A DNA stretch of 64,000 nucleotides, from contig CALGBY010000062.1 of NCBI GenBank assembly GCA_937886445.1, positions 6,745 to 70,744 on the forward strand, given 5' to 3'. A program made the translations under genes and the position numbers. The first letter of the stretch is position 1. Each line of letters opens with the position of its first letter. Source of the stretch: an uncultured Clostridia bacterium (lineage in GTDB: Bacteria > Bacillota > Clostridia > Christensenellales > Aristaeellaceae). The notes under the pieces are model-generated. The model made no database searches. It saw nothing but the letters and a program-made list of their open reading frames with translations, and was not told the DNA's origin. Shown here one piece after another: positions 8,443-17,175 of the stretch.

Positions 8443-9720
8443 TCACTTTTCTACCCGGATCAGGCTGACCGGTACAGCCATAGCCGGATCGATACAGCTC
8501 AGTGCTTTTCTTACTGCCTTTTCTCCGGCAGTATGTGTTACGATCACAATAGGCACATTTCCGTCTTCTCCTGCGTCTCTCTGCAAAAGGTTGCGGATCG
8601 ACACGCCGTTTTCACCAAAACAGGCGGTTATATGCCCCAGTACGCCGGGCTCATCGACCGCATTCAGGCGGACATAGAAGCCGCAGTGCCAGTCATCGGT
8701 AACGGTAAGGGATTGGTCCAGTTCATCCGTATTTCTGAAGGTGGGATGCAGCGGCTTTTCGTGCATGACCGCATATATGATATCGCTCACCACCGCACTG
8801 GCTGTAGGCGCGCTTCCGGCTCCGCGTCCGAGCACCATCATGTCATCACAACTGTCTCCGTGCAAAAATACAGCGTTATAGCTCTCATTTACAGATGCAA
8901 GCGGATGAGAAGACGGTATAAAGGTGGGATGAACACGTACATCCAGCATGCTGTGATCTCTTTTGGCTACAGCAAGCAGCTTCAGCGTATAGCCCAGTTC
9001 ACGCCCGAATGCGATATCTTCCGGCTTTACACCGGTGATCCCTTCTCTGTATACATAGCGGAAAGGAATTCTGGCATGGAAAGCGAGGGAAGACAATATG
9101 CTCAGCTTATAGCACGCGTCATAGCCTTCCACATCACTGGTCGGATCCGGCTCCGCAAGTCCCAGCTTCTGCGCGTCCTTCAGAACATCATCATATTTTT
9201 CACCGTTGCGGCTCATCCTGGTGAGAATATAATTGGTCGTACCGTTCACAATACCCATCATACTCATGATACGGTTTGCCTGGAGGCTGTCATTCAATGT
9301 ACGGATGACCGGGATCGCTCCGCAGACGCTGGCTTCAAAATACAGACCCGTTCCGTTTTCCACTGCAGCCTGCTGTAAGGTGTGCCAGTTCAGTGCAAGC
9401 GCCATTTTGTTCGCTGTCACAACTGTTTTTTTATGTTTCATCGCGCGGATCATATAGGCCGTCGCAGGCTCTTCCCCGCCCATAAACTCGGCGATCAGTG
9501 AGATCTCCGGGTCATCCGTCACTTCAGACACATCTGTAGTGAGCAGTTCACGAGGGATCTCGGCGTTTCTGCTTTTTTCAAGGTTTCTGACCAGTATTTT
9601 TTTCACCCTGAAGCACACATCATCACGATGAAGCAATTCATCACTGAAATGATTGAGCAGGTTCCATACGCCGCAGCCGATATTTCCGCATCCGAGAAAA
9701 CCGATCGTTACTTCCTTCAT
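8443..9720 (-). CDS. hom: Homoserine dehydrogenase with C-terminal ACT domain
   Basis: A 425-residue enzyme that reduces aspartate semialdehyde to homoserine, the branch point to threonine and methionine. The nucleotide-binding motif GCGNIG is at residues 10-15, the substrate region GLAEPDPTSDVEGYDACYKLSIL carries the conserved catalytic lysine, and an ACT domain begins near residue 350 (FYVRLNAVDEPGVLGHI), suggesting feedback control by threonine as in other monofunctional enzymes of this length. It shares an operon with coaX upstream (16-base gap) and the CapA-like gene downstream. Aspartate kinase and asd are elsewhere in the window. Confidence 0.95.
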   Translation of the reverse strand: MKEVTIGFLGCGNIGCGVWNLLNHFSDELLHRDDVCFRVKKILVRNLEKSRNAEIPRELLTTDVSEVTDDPEISLIAEFMGGEEPATAYMIRAMKHKKTVVTANKMALALNWHTLQQAAVENGTGLYFEASVCGAIPVIRTLNDSLQANRIMSMMGIVNGTTNYILTRMSRNGEKYDDVLKDAQKLGLAEPDPTSDVEGYDACYKLSILSSLAFHARIPFRYVYREGITGVKPEDIAFGRELGYTLKLLAVAKRDHSMLDVRVHPTFIPSSHPLASVNESYNAVFLHGDSCDDMMVLGRGAGSAPTASAVVSDIIYAVMHEKPLHPTFRNTDELDQSLTVTDDWHCGFYVRLNAVDEPGVLGHITACFGENGVSIRNLLQRDAGEDGNVPIVIVTHTAGEKAVRKALSCIDPAMAVPVSLIRVEK

Positions 9721-9736
9721 TGTTCCGCACTCCGTA

Positions 9737-10504
9737 TCAATGATTCTTTTCCCAAAGGATCTTCAGGCCCTTGAGAGTCAATGTTCCGTCAATAATATCA
9801 ATTACATTGCTTTCCGAAGCGATCAGCTTTGCCATACCGCCAGTGGCAATGACCTTTGCGTCAGGATATCCCATCTCCCTGCGGAGTTTATTGGCCAGAT
9901 ACTCCACCTGGCCTACATAGCCAAAGACAAGTCCGCTTTGAAGGTTTGCCACAGTGGTTTTGCCAATGGCGTGTTCGGGACGGATCAGCTCGATATGCGG
10001 CAATTTTGCCGTGCCGGATACGATTGCCTCACTGGCCAGCTTGATACCCGGGCAGATCGCACCGCCGAGAAAAGCGTTTTTCGAATCCAACACGCCGAAG
10101 GTCGTTGCCGTGCCGAAATCGACAAACACGCAGGGACCTCCGTACAGGCTCCCAGAGGCAACAGCATTGCAGATACGGTCGCTTCCCAGTTCTCTGGGAT
10201 TTTCATATCGGATATCGATCCCCGTCTTTACACCGGGCGCCACATACATCGGCTCCATGCCGAAATAATCCCTGCACATATGCTCCACAGTAAAATTGAC
10301 AGTGGGCACAACACTGGACAGCATGATCCCGTCAACATCTTTCACCGAAAAACCCTTCAGCGAAAAAAGACCGACGATCACCGAACCCATTTCATCGCTG
10401 GTATACTTGCGTGTTGTGGAAAGCCGCCAATATCCCGCAATATCATCGCCTTTGAAAAGCGCAAGCTTGATATTTGTATTTCCGACATCCATCGTCAGTA
10501 TCAT
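9737..10504 (-). CDS. coaX: Type III pantothenate kinase
   Basis: A 255-residue ASKHA-fold kinase that phosphorylates pantothenate in the first step of CoA synthesis. The N-terminal phosphate loop MDVGNTNIK, the central DFGTATTF motif and GGAICPGI are diagnostic. The ATG at 10504 (MILTMDVGNTN) is chosen because CoaX proteins normally begin two to five residues before DVGNTN and AAGGCGG lies at a suitable distance; a GTG three codons earlier is too close to that site. The preceding ECF S component suggests uptake and activation of pantothenate in one operon. Confidence 0.93.
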   Translation of the reverse strand: MILTMDVGNTNIKLALFKGDDIAGYWRLSTTRKYTSDEMGSVIVGLFSLKGFSVKDVDGIMLSSVVPTVNFTVEHMCRDYFGMEPMYVAPGVKTGIDIRYENPRELGSDRICNAVASGSLYGGPCVFVDFGTATTFGVLDSKNAFLGGAICPGIKLASEAIVSGTAKLPHIELIRPEHAIGKTTVANLQSGLVFGYVGQVEYLANKLRREMGYPDAKVIATGGMAKLIASESNVIDIIDGTLTLKGLKILWEKNH

Positions 10505-10517
10505 TTCATTCACCGCC

Positions 10518-11159
10518 TTACCGCTCGTTGCTTTCAGCTATGGTTCTGATCTTCCTGTTTGCCAGCAGCGAAAGCGTCACCGTTCCGCCAACGACACAGC
10601 CGGCCACGGCCTCTACAAGCCCCTGTACGCCTACGAGAAGCACGATAAACATAAGCGGGTTCGCCATGTCAGGGTTTTGTGTGATCTTCTCCGCGACATA
10701 ACTGTTATCAAAGAAAAACAGAACGATATATCCCATAAAGAGAATTGTATTCAATACTGCCGCCGACAGCGCTCCGATGTAACAGCTTACCGTTCTCGGG
10801 CAGCGGATCTTGTTCAATCCCTTCCAGATCAATGCGGTCAGCAGTCCCATCAATGTTCTTGTTCCCACACAGAGCAGGAATGTGCTGAACGGATCAGCCG
10901 CAAAAAAGGCACCCGTCATCGCGGAACGGCCGTTCATCGCGTCAAAAAAGCTCAGGATACCGAAGATGAAGCCAAGCAGCGCGCCGGCTGAATTTCCGAG
11001 GATCATCGCTCCGATCGCAACGGGAATTGTTACAAAAGACATATTCAGCGGTCCTACGGGAATGGTTCCCACCATTTTCACGACCACTTCAACCGCGGTA
11101 AATACCGCGAGAATACACATTCTGAAAATGAAGCTGCTGTTATTCTTTTTTGTTTTCAT
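10518..11159 (-). CDS. ECF transporter S component, probably for pantothenate
   Basis: A 213-residue integral membrane protein with about six hydrophobic segments and the small-residue pattern of ECF substrate-binding components (AIGAMILGNSAGALLGF at about residues 48-64). S components capture a vitamin and work with a shared EcfAAT module that is not in this window. Being first in an operon with coaX suggests pantothenate as the ligand; this is inference from context, and folate or another vitamin cannot be excluded. The ATG at 11159 has GGAGG five bases upstream, so the longer in-frame extension is not used. Confidence 0.75.
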   Translation of the reverse strand: MKTKKNNSSFIFRMCILAVFTAVEVVVKMVGTIPVGPLNMSFVTIPVAIGAMILGNSAGALLGFIFGILSFFDAMNGRSAMTGAFFAADPFSTFLLCVGTRTLMGLLTALIWKGLNKIRCPRTVSCYIGALSAAVLNTILFMGYIVLFFFDNSYVAEKITQNPDMANPLMFIVLLVGVQGLVEAVAGCVVGGTVTLSLLANRKIRTIAESNER

Positions 11160-11256
11160 TTTTACCTCCGTTCGGGCTCTCCGGGATGTCCGACGCATGA
11201 AATGTTGCTGTTTCTTCTCGGCGTCAGGCCCGTATCGGTGCCTGTGCCGTTTATAA

Positions 11257-11285
11257 ATTATATCATCTTCACCCTACCCTGTCAA
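11257..11285 (-). promoter_or_regulatory. Predicted sigma-A promoter of the ECF-coaX-hom operon
   Basis: Perfect TTGACA (11285-11280) and perfect TATAAT (11262-11257) with a 17-base spacer, about 100 bases before the S component start. The roughly 90-base leader has one weak hairpin but matches no riboswitch I recognise. Confidence 0.85.
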
Positions 11286-11343
11286 AACCGTTTCATCACT
11301 TATCACGACATGATGCAAAACAAATACATTTTTGCTTCACAGT

Positions 11344-11377
11344 TTGCTTGCACACCGCTGCCAAACAAAGCTATAAT
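11344..11377 (+). promoter_or_regulatory. Possible promoter of proA
   Basis: A perfect TATAAT at 11372-11377 with only weak TTG-type -35 boxes near 11344-11353. Transcription from it would begin at or within the ribosome binding site region, so the leader would be very short. Confidence 0.4.
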
Positions 11378-11398
11378 GTATTCGGGAGGGATGAACTG

Positions 11399-12685
11399 AT
11401 GAATGTTAGTGAAATGTCCGCGGCAGCGCGCGAAGCGTCCTATACGCTTCCCATGCTGAAAAAGGAAACACGGGAATCCGCGCTCAGGCATATCGCCGAA
11501 AAGCTGAATGAGCATAAAAATACGATATTTGACGCCAATAAAGCAGATATGGATGCGGCTGTGAAGGAAGCGCTGCCCGCTCCCCTTCTTGTGCGTCTTT
11601 TGTTTGACGAAAGCAAACTGAGAACAGTTACGGAAGGCATCAACAATCTCGCCGGTCTGGAAGATACAGTCGGAAAAACGATGCTCTCAAGAGAGCTTAC
11701 AGACGGTCTGGCGCTTTACCGTGTGACATGCCCGATCGGCGTTTTGGGTGTCATATTTGAGAGCCGGCCGGATGCTCTCGTGCAGATCGCTTCGCTTTGC
11801 GTAAAAAGCGGAAACGCTGTACTGATGAAAGGCGGGCGTGAAGCACTGAACACGAACAAAGCCCTTTTCGAAGCGATATGTCAGGCCGGAAAAGAAGCCG
11901 GGCTCCCGGATGGCTGGATCGGTCTGTGTGAAACGAGAGATGATGTTAATGAAATGCTTGAGCAGTACGGCCTGATCGATCTGATCATTCCCCGCGGAAG
12001 CAATGCTTTTGTCAAGTACATAATGGATCATACGCATATCCCGGTCATGGGGCACGCGGACGGGATATGCCATGTATATATCGATTCCGATGCCGATATC
12101 CCAATGGCTGTACGGGTCACGACAGACGCAAAAACCAATCATTACGCTGTCTGCAACGCGGCAGAGACATTGCTCGTTCACAGCAAAGCCGCACCCGCAT
12201 TTCTTCCGGCGATCAAAAAAGCTCTTGATGAAAAGCATGTTGAGATCCGCGGGGATGAACGGACGCGCGGATATATCGACTGCCTGAGCGCGACAGAGGA
12301 GGACTGGCGTACGGAATACCTTGACGCCATCATCAGCATCCGCGTTGTAGACAGCGTTGAGGAAGCCATCAGCCATATCAACCATTACGGAAGCCACCAT
12401 ACAGACGCGATCATCACCGAAAACAAACAGACAGCCTCTCTTTTCTGTGCAAAAACGGACAGTGCCGGTGTCTATGTGAACTGCTCCACCCGTTTTGCCG
12501 ACGGTTTCCGATACGGTTTCGGGGCTGAGGTCGGCATCTCTACCTCCCGCCTGCACGCAAGAGGACCGGTAGGTGTGGAAGGCCTGCTGACATACAAATA
12601 TATATTGAACGGAAACGGCAACACCGTAGGCGAAACGAAAGTATATACTCACAGGGATTTGGATCTCCCCTGTCCCCTTTTCTGA
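11399..12685 (+). CDS. proA: Gamma-glutamyl phosphate reductase
   Basis: A 428-residue NADPH-dependent enzyme of proline synthesis that makes glutamate semialdehyde. It shows GVIFESRPDA, the cofactor segment VLMKGGREA, IIPRGSNAFV and the catalytic cysteine in HYAVCNAAETLL. Length is normal for ProA. The start ATG at 11399 has GGGAGGG eight bases upstream; the track can be read further upstream in frame but without a binding site. No proB lies next to it, which is less common. It is a single-gene unit ended by a strong terminator. Confidence 0.95.
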   Translation: MNVSEMSAAAREASYTLPMLKKETRESALRHIAEKLNEHKNTIFDANKADMDAAVKEALPAPLLVRLLFDESKLRTVTEGINNLAGLEDTVGKTMLSRELTDGLALYRVTCPIGVLGVIFESRPDALVQIASLCVKSGNAVLMKGGREALNTNKALFEAICQAGKEAGLPDGWIGLCETRDDVNEMLEQYGLIDLIIPRGSNAFVKYIMDHTHIPVMGHADGICHVYIDSDADIPMAVRVTTDAKTNHYAVCNAAETLLVHSKAAPAFLPAIKKALDEKHVEIRGDERTRGYIDCLSATEEDWRTEYLDAIISIRVVDSVEEAISHINHYGSHHTDAIITENKQTASLFCAKTDSAGVYVNCSTRFADGFRYGFGAEVGISTSRLHARGPVGVEGLLTYKYILNGNGNTVGETKVYTHRDLDLPCPLF

Positions 12686-12694
12686 TCATATTGA

Positions 12695-12730
12695 CACACA
12701 AAAAAGCAGGGATGACCCTGCTTTTTGTGT
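12695..12730. terminator. Bidirectional terminator between proA and the PQQ-propeller gene
   Basis: A-rich/T-rich arms around AAAAGCAGGG / CCCTGCTTTT with a four-base ATGA loop, lying between convergent genes. Confidence 0.85.
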
Positions 12731-12738
12731 GCAGGGGA

Positions 12739-14358
12739 TCAATTCAACTTGATCCCATACATCCACGCGTTGTTTTTAGAGCATGTACCGATCACCAGCA
12801 TATTTCCGTATACAGCGGGCGATGCCTGTATTTTTCCGTCCAGCTGCAAAGAAGAGATCTCATTGCCGTGTACGCCGCTGATCATGTGCAGCACTCCGTT
12901 GCCGTCGGCCTGAATGATCCATGCGTTGCCCAGCTTATCATATACAGCCACCGGAGAAGATACCGTCTGACAATCCATCACAAAGCGCCAGCGTTCCGAA
13001 CCGGTCTTCTTTTCCAGCGCGACGAGGGTGGATGTCTTCCCGCCATCGGTCATATTTACTGTAAAGAACACAAGATCTCCTACAGACTTCTCACCCACTA
13101 CGGGGCTTGCCTTGCATCCGGACATCTCATCCTTGTCATAGGCGCATTTTATGTTGTATGTCCACATCTCTTCACCGGTCATCGCGTCCAGACGCCGGAT
13201 GGTCACATCCTTTTTCTTGCCCAGTCTTGAAAACGCGGTATTGCCTGTATACAGCGCGACACTGCCGTCCGTCTCCCGGTCCAGTGCCGGAGAAGCGTCT
13301 GTGTTGTCACCGCAGTCAACGGCCCATACGGTCTTCATCGTCGCGGAGTCCACACAGCGAAGTATCCCGTAGCCGTCAGCCGTATAGACATACCCGTTGT
13401 ACATTGCCGGGCTGCTTTCTATGGTCGTACGGGCATCCTTCTCATCCTTCGTTTTGCTGCGAAGGTATATTGTTTCCGGCGCCGCCGCGAGAGATTTTTT
13501 GTTCTGATAATCGAAGTCTGTATTCATTTTTACGGTATAGAGCAGTCCGTTTTCACCGCAGGCGACCATCATATCATCACGGTACAGAAAAAGCGGTGTG
13601 GAATCGAAAGCACCGTTGCTGGAATATTGTTTCTGTTTATCACCGGATCTGCCGTTGATAAACAGAAGCTCTGTCTGCCCGATCAGCTCATACACATACA
13701 GCCCGATCTGTCCCGTTTTGTTTTTCAGCTTTGAGACAGACTGACCGAACGCGATCACAGGCCGTGACTGGGTGTCGACTGATACGCTGCCTTTCATCGG
13801 ATAACCGATATTGATGACATCACGCGTCGCCTCTCCGGTGAGCAGATCCAGAAAGTACACTTTCCCGTCCTGCGCGGCGAAAATCACTTCACGAAGCGCC
13901 TTCGTAGACTGCTTTTCAGGATACAGGTTCATCATTTCGCGAACAGTTTTATCCCATTTTACAATGGCCGGCTGTGAACCCCAGCCCACTCCGTACACAT
14001 TTCCGCTTGAGGTATTGATCCCGCCGAGCTTGTATTTCCAGCTGACCTCCATACTCTCGCTTTTTAGATCCGCTGTTCCGTAAGCCGCATTCCCGCGCCA
14101 GTTATTGCCGCGAAATGTAAATACCCCGTTTTTCGCATAGGTATAGTGATCCGCATCCGGAGCACATACGGTAACCTTTCGCTGATAATCCTTCAGTATA
14201 TCCGCACCTGTAAATACGGTCTCTGTCATCTTCAGCTTTTCCGGTCTCGCATTTTCGCACGGACTGGCTCCTTCCGCCGATACGCCTGAAAATGACGCTG
14301 AGCAAGCCATGATACAAACCACCAATAAAATACAGGCAATGCACTTGATCCTGTTCAT
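12739..14358 (-). CDS. Secreted PQQ-like beta-propeller protein
   Basis: A 539-residue exported protein with an N-terminal signal (a hydrophobic run in residues 6-20 and an IMAC stretch that could be an atypical lipobox, or cleavage after VSA). The rest is built of blades typical of quinoprotein/PQQ-type propellers: VYTADGYGILRCVD, KTVWAVDCGDNTDASPAL, RLDAMTGEEMWTYNI and ALEKKTGSERWRF. There is no enzyme motif, so it is likely a scaffold or ligand-binding surface protein. It is last in the holB-ricT operon, 63 bases after the lamin-tail protein, which is also secreted. Confidence 0.8.
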   Translation of the reverse strand: MNRIKCIACILLVVCIMACSASFSGVSAEGASPCENARPEKLKMTETVFTGADILKDYQRKVTVCAPDADHYTYAKNGVFTFRGNNWRGNAAYGTADLKSESMEVSWKYKLGGINTSSGNVYGVGWGSQPAIVKWDKTVREMMNLYPEKQSTKALREVIFAAQDGKVYFLDLLTGEATRDVINIGYPMKGSVSVDTQSRPVIAFGQSVSKLKNKTGQIGLYVYELIGQTELLFINGRSGDKQKQYSSNGAFDSTPLFLYRDDMMVACGENGLLYTVKMNTDFDYQNKKSLAAAPETIYLRSKTKDEKDARTTIESSPAMYNGYVYTADGYGILRCVDSATMKTVWAVDCGDNTDASPALDRETDGSVALYTGNTAFSRLGKKKDVTIRRLDAMTGEEMWTYNIKCAYDKDEMSGCKASPVVGEKSVGDLVFFTVNMTDGGKTSTLVALEKKTGSERWRFVMDCQTVSSPVAVYDKLGNAWIIQADGNGVLHMISGVHGNEISSLQLDGKIQASPAVYGNMLVIGTCSKNNAWMYGIKLN

Positions 14359-14421
14359 GAGCTTCGACCTTTCAAAGATAAACGACCGCGTTTTCCGAAA
14401 GAGTTCCGCGGCCGTTATGGA

Positions 14422-14952
14422 TTATTGTTCTATCGGAGTGATCACATTTTCATAGCCGGGAGTAGGCGTTGATGTATACTGCCATTCGCCTGCCGCGTCT
14501 ACCGCCATGGAAATGTTTTTTTGCTGGATCGCATAATCATATCTGTCAAGAATGACGCCTTTATATGAAAGAACGACCTTCTCTCCCTCAGCGCTGTTAA
14601 GCTTGAAAGCGGTGTGAAGCTCAACCGGATCCAGGCTTTCCGTTCCGGAGCAAAATACGATGATATAGCCGTGAGCCGGCAGTATCACAGACGGAAATAC
14701 AAACTTTTCCGGGTTTTTCTTGCTGTCCGAAAGGCAAAGCCCCTCAAGGTCGATATCATTGTCCGATGTGTTGTAGAGCTCGATCCAGTCGGAGGATTCC
14801 CCGTTTTTATCAACAATGGTTTTCTTCCCGTTTGAAGCCATAAACTCATTCAGCCTCACGGCGGTAAAATCGCGGGAAGCTTCGCTGCCGGCAAACGCGG
14901 CGAAAGGCAGCAGCATTGTAAGCACAAGCACGATACAGATCATCTTTTTCAT
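14422..14952 (-). CDS. Secreted lamin-tail domain (LTD) protein
   Basis: A 176-residue protein with a signal peptide (KKMICIVLVLTMLLPFAAFA) and a single LTD immunoglobulin-like domain: VRLNEFMASN, DWIELYNTS, DLEGLCLSD, ILPAHGYIIVF and FKLNSAEGEKVVLS. LTD modules are common in exported proteins that bind nucleic acid, envelope or partner proteins; function here is unknown. The ATG at 14952 has AGAGG seven bases upstream; an ATG two codons earlier (14958) with GAGGAAA in front is nearly as good. It lies just after ricT. Confidence 0.8.
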   Translation of the reverse strand: MKKMICIVLVLTMLLPFAAFAGSEASRDFTAVRLNEFMASNGKKTIVDKNGESSDWIELYNTSDNDIDLEGLCLSDSKKNPEKFVFPSVILPAHGYIIVFCSGTESLDPVELHTAFKLNSAEGEKVVLSYKGVILDRYDYAIQQKNISMAVDAAGEWQYTSTPTPGYENVITPIEQ

Positions 14953-14968
14953 ATTCATACCTCTTTCC

Positions 14969-15925
14969 TCAGTTCTCATAGTCGTTCAAACTGTTCATAT
15001 CTTCTGTGATCTCATTCTCCTGCAGCCTGCTGATGTCCTCTGCCTCCTCATCCTCATCGGTAAACACCGAAGAGTTATTCTGCTCCTTTCCTTCTGTATT
15101 CTGTCCGGACATACCTGTGTGCAGCCGCTTGACTTCCTCAAGCGGATAATCCTTCTGCTCGGTCCCGTCTCCCTTGGGAATACGCACCCTTACGGTTTCC
15201 TTCAGGATATTCAGTTCCACCACCGTTCCGTTTCCGTCCGGTGTGATGACTTCTTTTCCTATGCGGGGCATCCTTTTGCGTGTTTCCTCATAATGATCCT
15301 CTTCATATTTAAGGCAGCACATAAGCCGGCCGCACACGCCTGAGATCTTTGTCGGGTTGAGAGACAGGCTTTGTTCCTTTGCCATTTTGATAGATACCGG
15401 CTGGAAATCCCCAAGAAAAGCCGCGCAGCAAAGCTTTCTTCCGCACAGGCCGAGGCCACCCAGCATCTTCGCTTCATCCCGTACGCCGATCTGTCTCAGC
15501 TCGATCCTCGTACGGAAAATCGCCGCCAGATCCTTCACCAGCAGGCGGAAGTCAACACGCTTATCCGATGTGAAATAAAACAGGATCTTGCTGTTATCAA
15601 AGGTATACTCGCAGCCCACCAGCTTCATCTGCAGCTTGTGCTCATCCACCTTTTTCTGGCAAACGGCAAGCGCATCCGCTTCCTTCGCGCGGTTCTGCAT
15701 CTCATGGTCATAATCCTCATCGTTTGCAACGCGTATCACGCTTTTGAGAGGCAGCTGGACCAGTTCATCCTCTATTTCCCTCACGCCGCCGACCACTTCA
15801 CCGTACTCAATACCGCGTGCGGTTTCAACGATCACCGCGCTCCCGGCAGTCGGCCAAAATGAACCCGGGTCAAAATAATACAGTTTACCGGCATTTCTGA
15901 ACCGTACACCAATCACTGTTGCCAT
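14969..15925 (-). CDS. ricT: PSP1-domain protein RicT (YaaT)
   Basis: A 318-residue cytoplasmic protein of the PSP1 family. In Bacillus subtilis RicT works with RicA and RicF to stimulate mRNA processing by RNase Y. The cysteine clusters LCGRKLCC (160-167) and VCGRLMCC (197-204), known to help bind an iron-sulfur cluster, are intact. The C-terminal tail is acidic and low complexity. The ATG at 15925 has AAGGAGAA at good spacing and overlaps the 3' end of holB by 13 bases, the order also found in B. subtilis. Confidence 0.92.
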   Translation of the reverse strand: MATVIGVRFRNAGKLYYFDPGSFWPTAGSAVIVETARGIEYGEVVGGVREIEDELVQLPLKSVIRVANDEDYDHEMQNRAKEADALAVCQKKVDEHKLQMKLVGCEYTFDNSKILFYFTSDKRVDFRLLVKDLAAIFRTRIELRQIGVRDEAKMLGGLGLCGRKLCCAAFLGDFQPVSIKMAKEQSLSLNPTKISGVCGRLMCCLKYEEDHYEETRKRMPRIGKEVITPDGNGTVVELNILKETVRVRIPKGDGTEQKDYPLEEVKRLHTGMSGQNTEGKEQNNSSVFTDEDEEAEDISRLQENEITEDMNSLNDYEN

Positions 15926-16866
15926 CTTGTTTTCTCCTTCAGTACCGATAATAAAAGCTCCTCTGATACAGCAGCCCATCCCACATTGGATACGATCTGC
16001 TTTCTGGCGTTAAGCAATGCCTCCCGAATAGACAGCAATGAGCTGTCATCGGCATTCTGCCATCCCGGAAACAGTTCATTCTTATTCCTGACCGCGTGGC
16101 TGAGAAAAACATCGAAAATATCCAGCAGAAGACTGCTTGAATCCTTCATATCCTTCAGCTGCTTTGCGGCAGCCGGAATATCACCTGCCGCGTTGACACT
16201 TAAAAACGTCTTTTCGAATATCTCACGCGCCTGCCAGTAGGAATCATCTTCCATCAGTTTGAAAGCCTTTCCGATGCTTCCGCCGCTGTCCTGCGCCGCT
16301 TTGACGGTTTTTTCATTTTTACCGAAATGTTTTTCAAGCTCTTTCGCGATCAATGTGTCTTCCATCGGAGGCATACGCAGCAGCCGGCATCTTGAGCGGA
16401 TCGTCGGCAGAACGGCGGCCTCGCTGTCTGCTGACAAAATGAAGAAAGTGCCCTGTTCCGATTCTTCAAGCGATTTCAGCAAACAGTTTTGCGCCTGCGA
16501 TGTCATGCGATGCGCTTCTTTGATCAGAACGACCCGTGTCCCGCCTTCAAAAGCGTGTCTTGATAACGCGTCCAGAACTCTTCGAAGTTCATCCACACCG
16601 ATACTCTTCTTTGATGAATTTTCTGCCGGCATCAGCAGATCGGCATGCGTTTTTTGATCACATCTTTTGCAGCTTTTGCACTTTCCGCAGGGTCTGTTCC
16701 CATCAGCACGGCAAAGCAGCCCTTTAGCGAGCAATTCCGCCAGGGTCTTTTTTCCTGTTCCGCTTTCTCCGGTAATCAGCAAAGCGGAAGGCATCGCGTT
16801 CAGTCTGAAATCACCGATCAGCGCGGAAACGGCACTGCCCCGCTGAACAAAATCATCAAGCTGCAC
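15913..16866 (-). CDS. holB: DNA polymerase III delta' subunit
   Basis: A 317-residue AAA+ clamp-loader subunit. It has a P-loop GESGTGKKT at 33-41, a zinc-module cysteine series (PCGKCKSCKRC, about 59-69), the RVVLIKEAHRM Walker B-like segment and the SRC sensor region (IRSRCRLL). The start is a GTG at 16866 with GGAGG five bases upstream; the overlapping ATG at 16868 is in another frame. It is the first gene of the operon holB-ricT-LTD-propeller and has its own promoter. No tmk gene precedes it here, unlike in B. subtilis. Confidence 0.9.
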   Translation of the reverse strand: MQLDDFVQRGSAVSALIGDFRLNAMPSALLITGESGTGKKTLAELLAKGLLCRADGNRPCGKCKSCKRCDQKTHADLLMPAENSSKKSIGVDELRRVLDALSRHAFEGGTRVVLIKEAHRMTSQAQNCLLKSLEESEQGTFFILSADSEAAVLPTIRSRCRLLRMPPMEDTLIAKELEKHFGKNEKTVKAAQDSGGSIGKAFKLMEDDSYWQAREIFEKTFLSVNAAGDIPAAAKQLKDMKDSSSLLLDIFDVFLSHAVRNKNELFPGWQNADDSSLLSIREALLNARKQIVSNVGWAAVSEELLLSVLKEKTRWQQ

Positions 16867-16919
16867 ATCTTCCTCCGGGATCCGGCGTTATAAATCGATG
16901 CTGCAGAGCATCCGCTCAT

Positions 16920-16948
16920 ATTATACATCATCCGGAGCGGATTGTAAA
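16920..16948 (-). promoter_or_regulatory. Predicted sigma-A promoter of the holB operon
   Basis: TTTACA (16948-16943) and perfect TATAAT (16925-16920) with a 17-base spacer, 53 bases before the GTG start. The remainder of the 309-base divergent spacer to 17175 holds only this and the ABC cassette promoter. Confidence 0.75.
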
Positions 16949-17134
16949 TCAAAACTCACCGTTCAGACTGAGAAACACTCAGAAGCACAAATTCTGCCGG
17001 TCTGTTATTCCGTCATATACAGCCGGCGCGTTTTCTGTGCTTTCATTTAAGGGTTTCTGCTGCCTGTGCTCCTGTTTTCTGTGAGCATACATTCATTTTT
17101 ACTTATCGAATTTATTTATTAATACCGATTTTTG

Positions 17135-17143
17135 TGATATAAT
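17135..17143 (+). promoter_or_regulatory. Extended -10 promoter of the Gld-like ABC cassette
   Basis: TGATATAAT, an extended -10 element, without a good -35 box. It lies 33 bases upstream of the start codon. Confidence 0.6.
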
Positions 17144-17175
17144 GGCTTTGAAATCAGGAGGATGCGGAAAACACA

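Noticed and set aside
11160..11256. Vitamin riboswitch in the leader of the ECF S component gene
   Set aside because: Only a weak hairpin is visible; I could not fit it to the folate, thiamine or other known aptamer consensus.
11391..11399. Three-codon ORF (ATG AAC TGA) just before proA as a regulatory leader
   Set aside because: Its ATG directly abuts the GGGAGGG site, too close to be initiated; the proA ATG eight bases away is the proper start.
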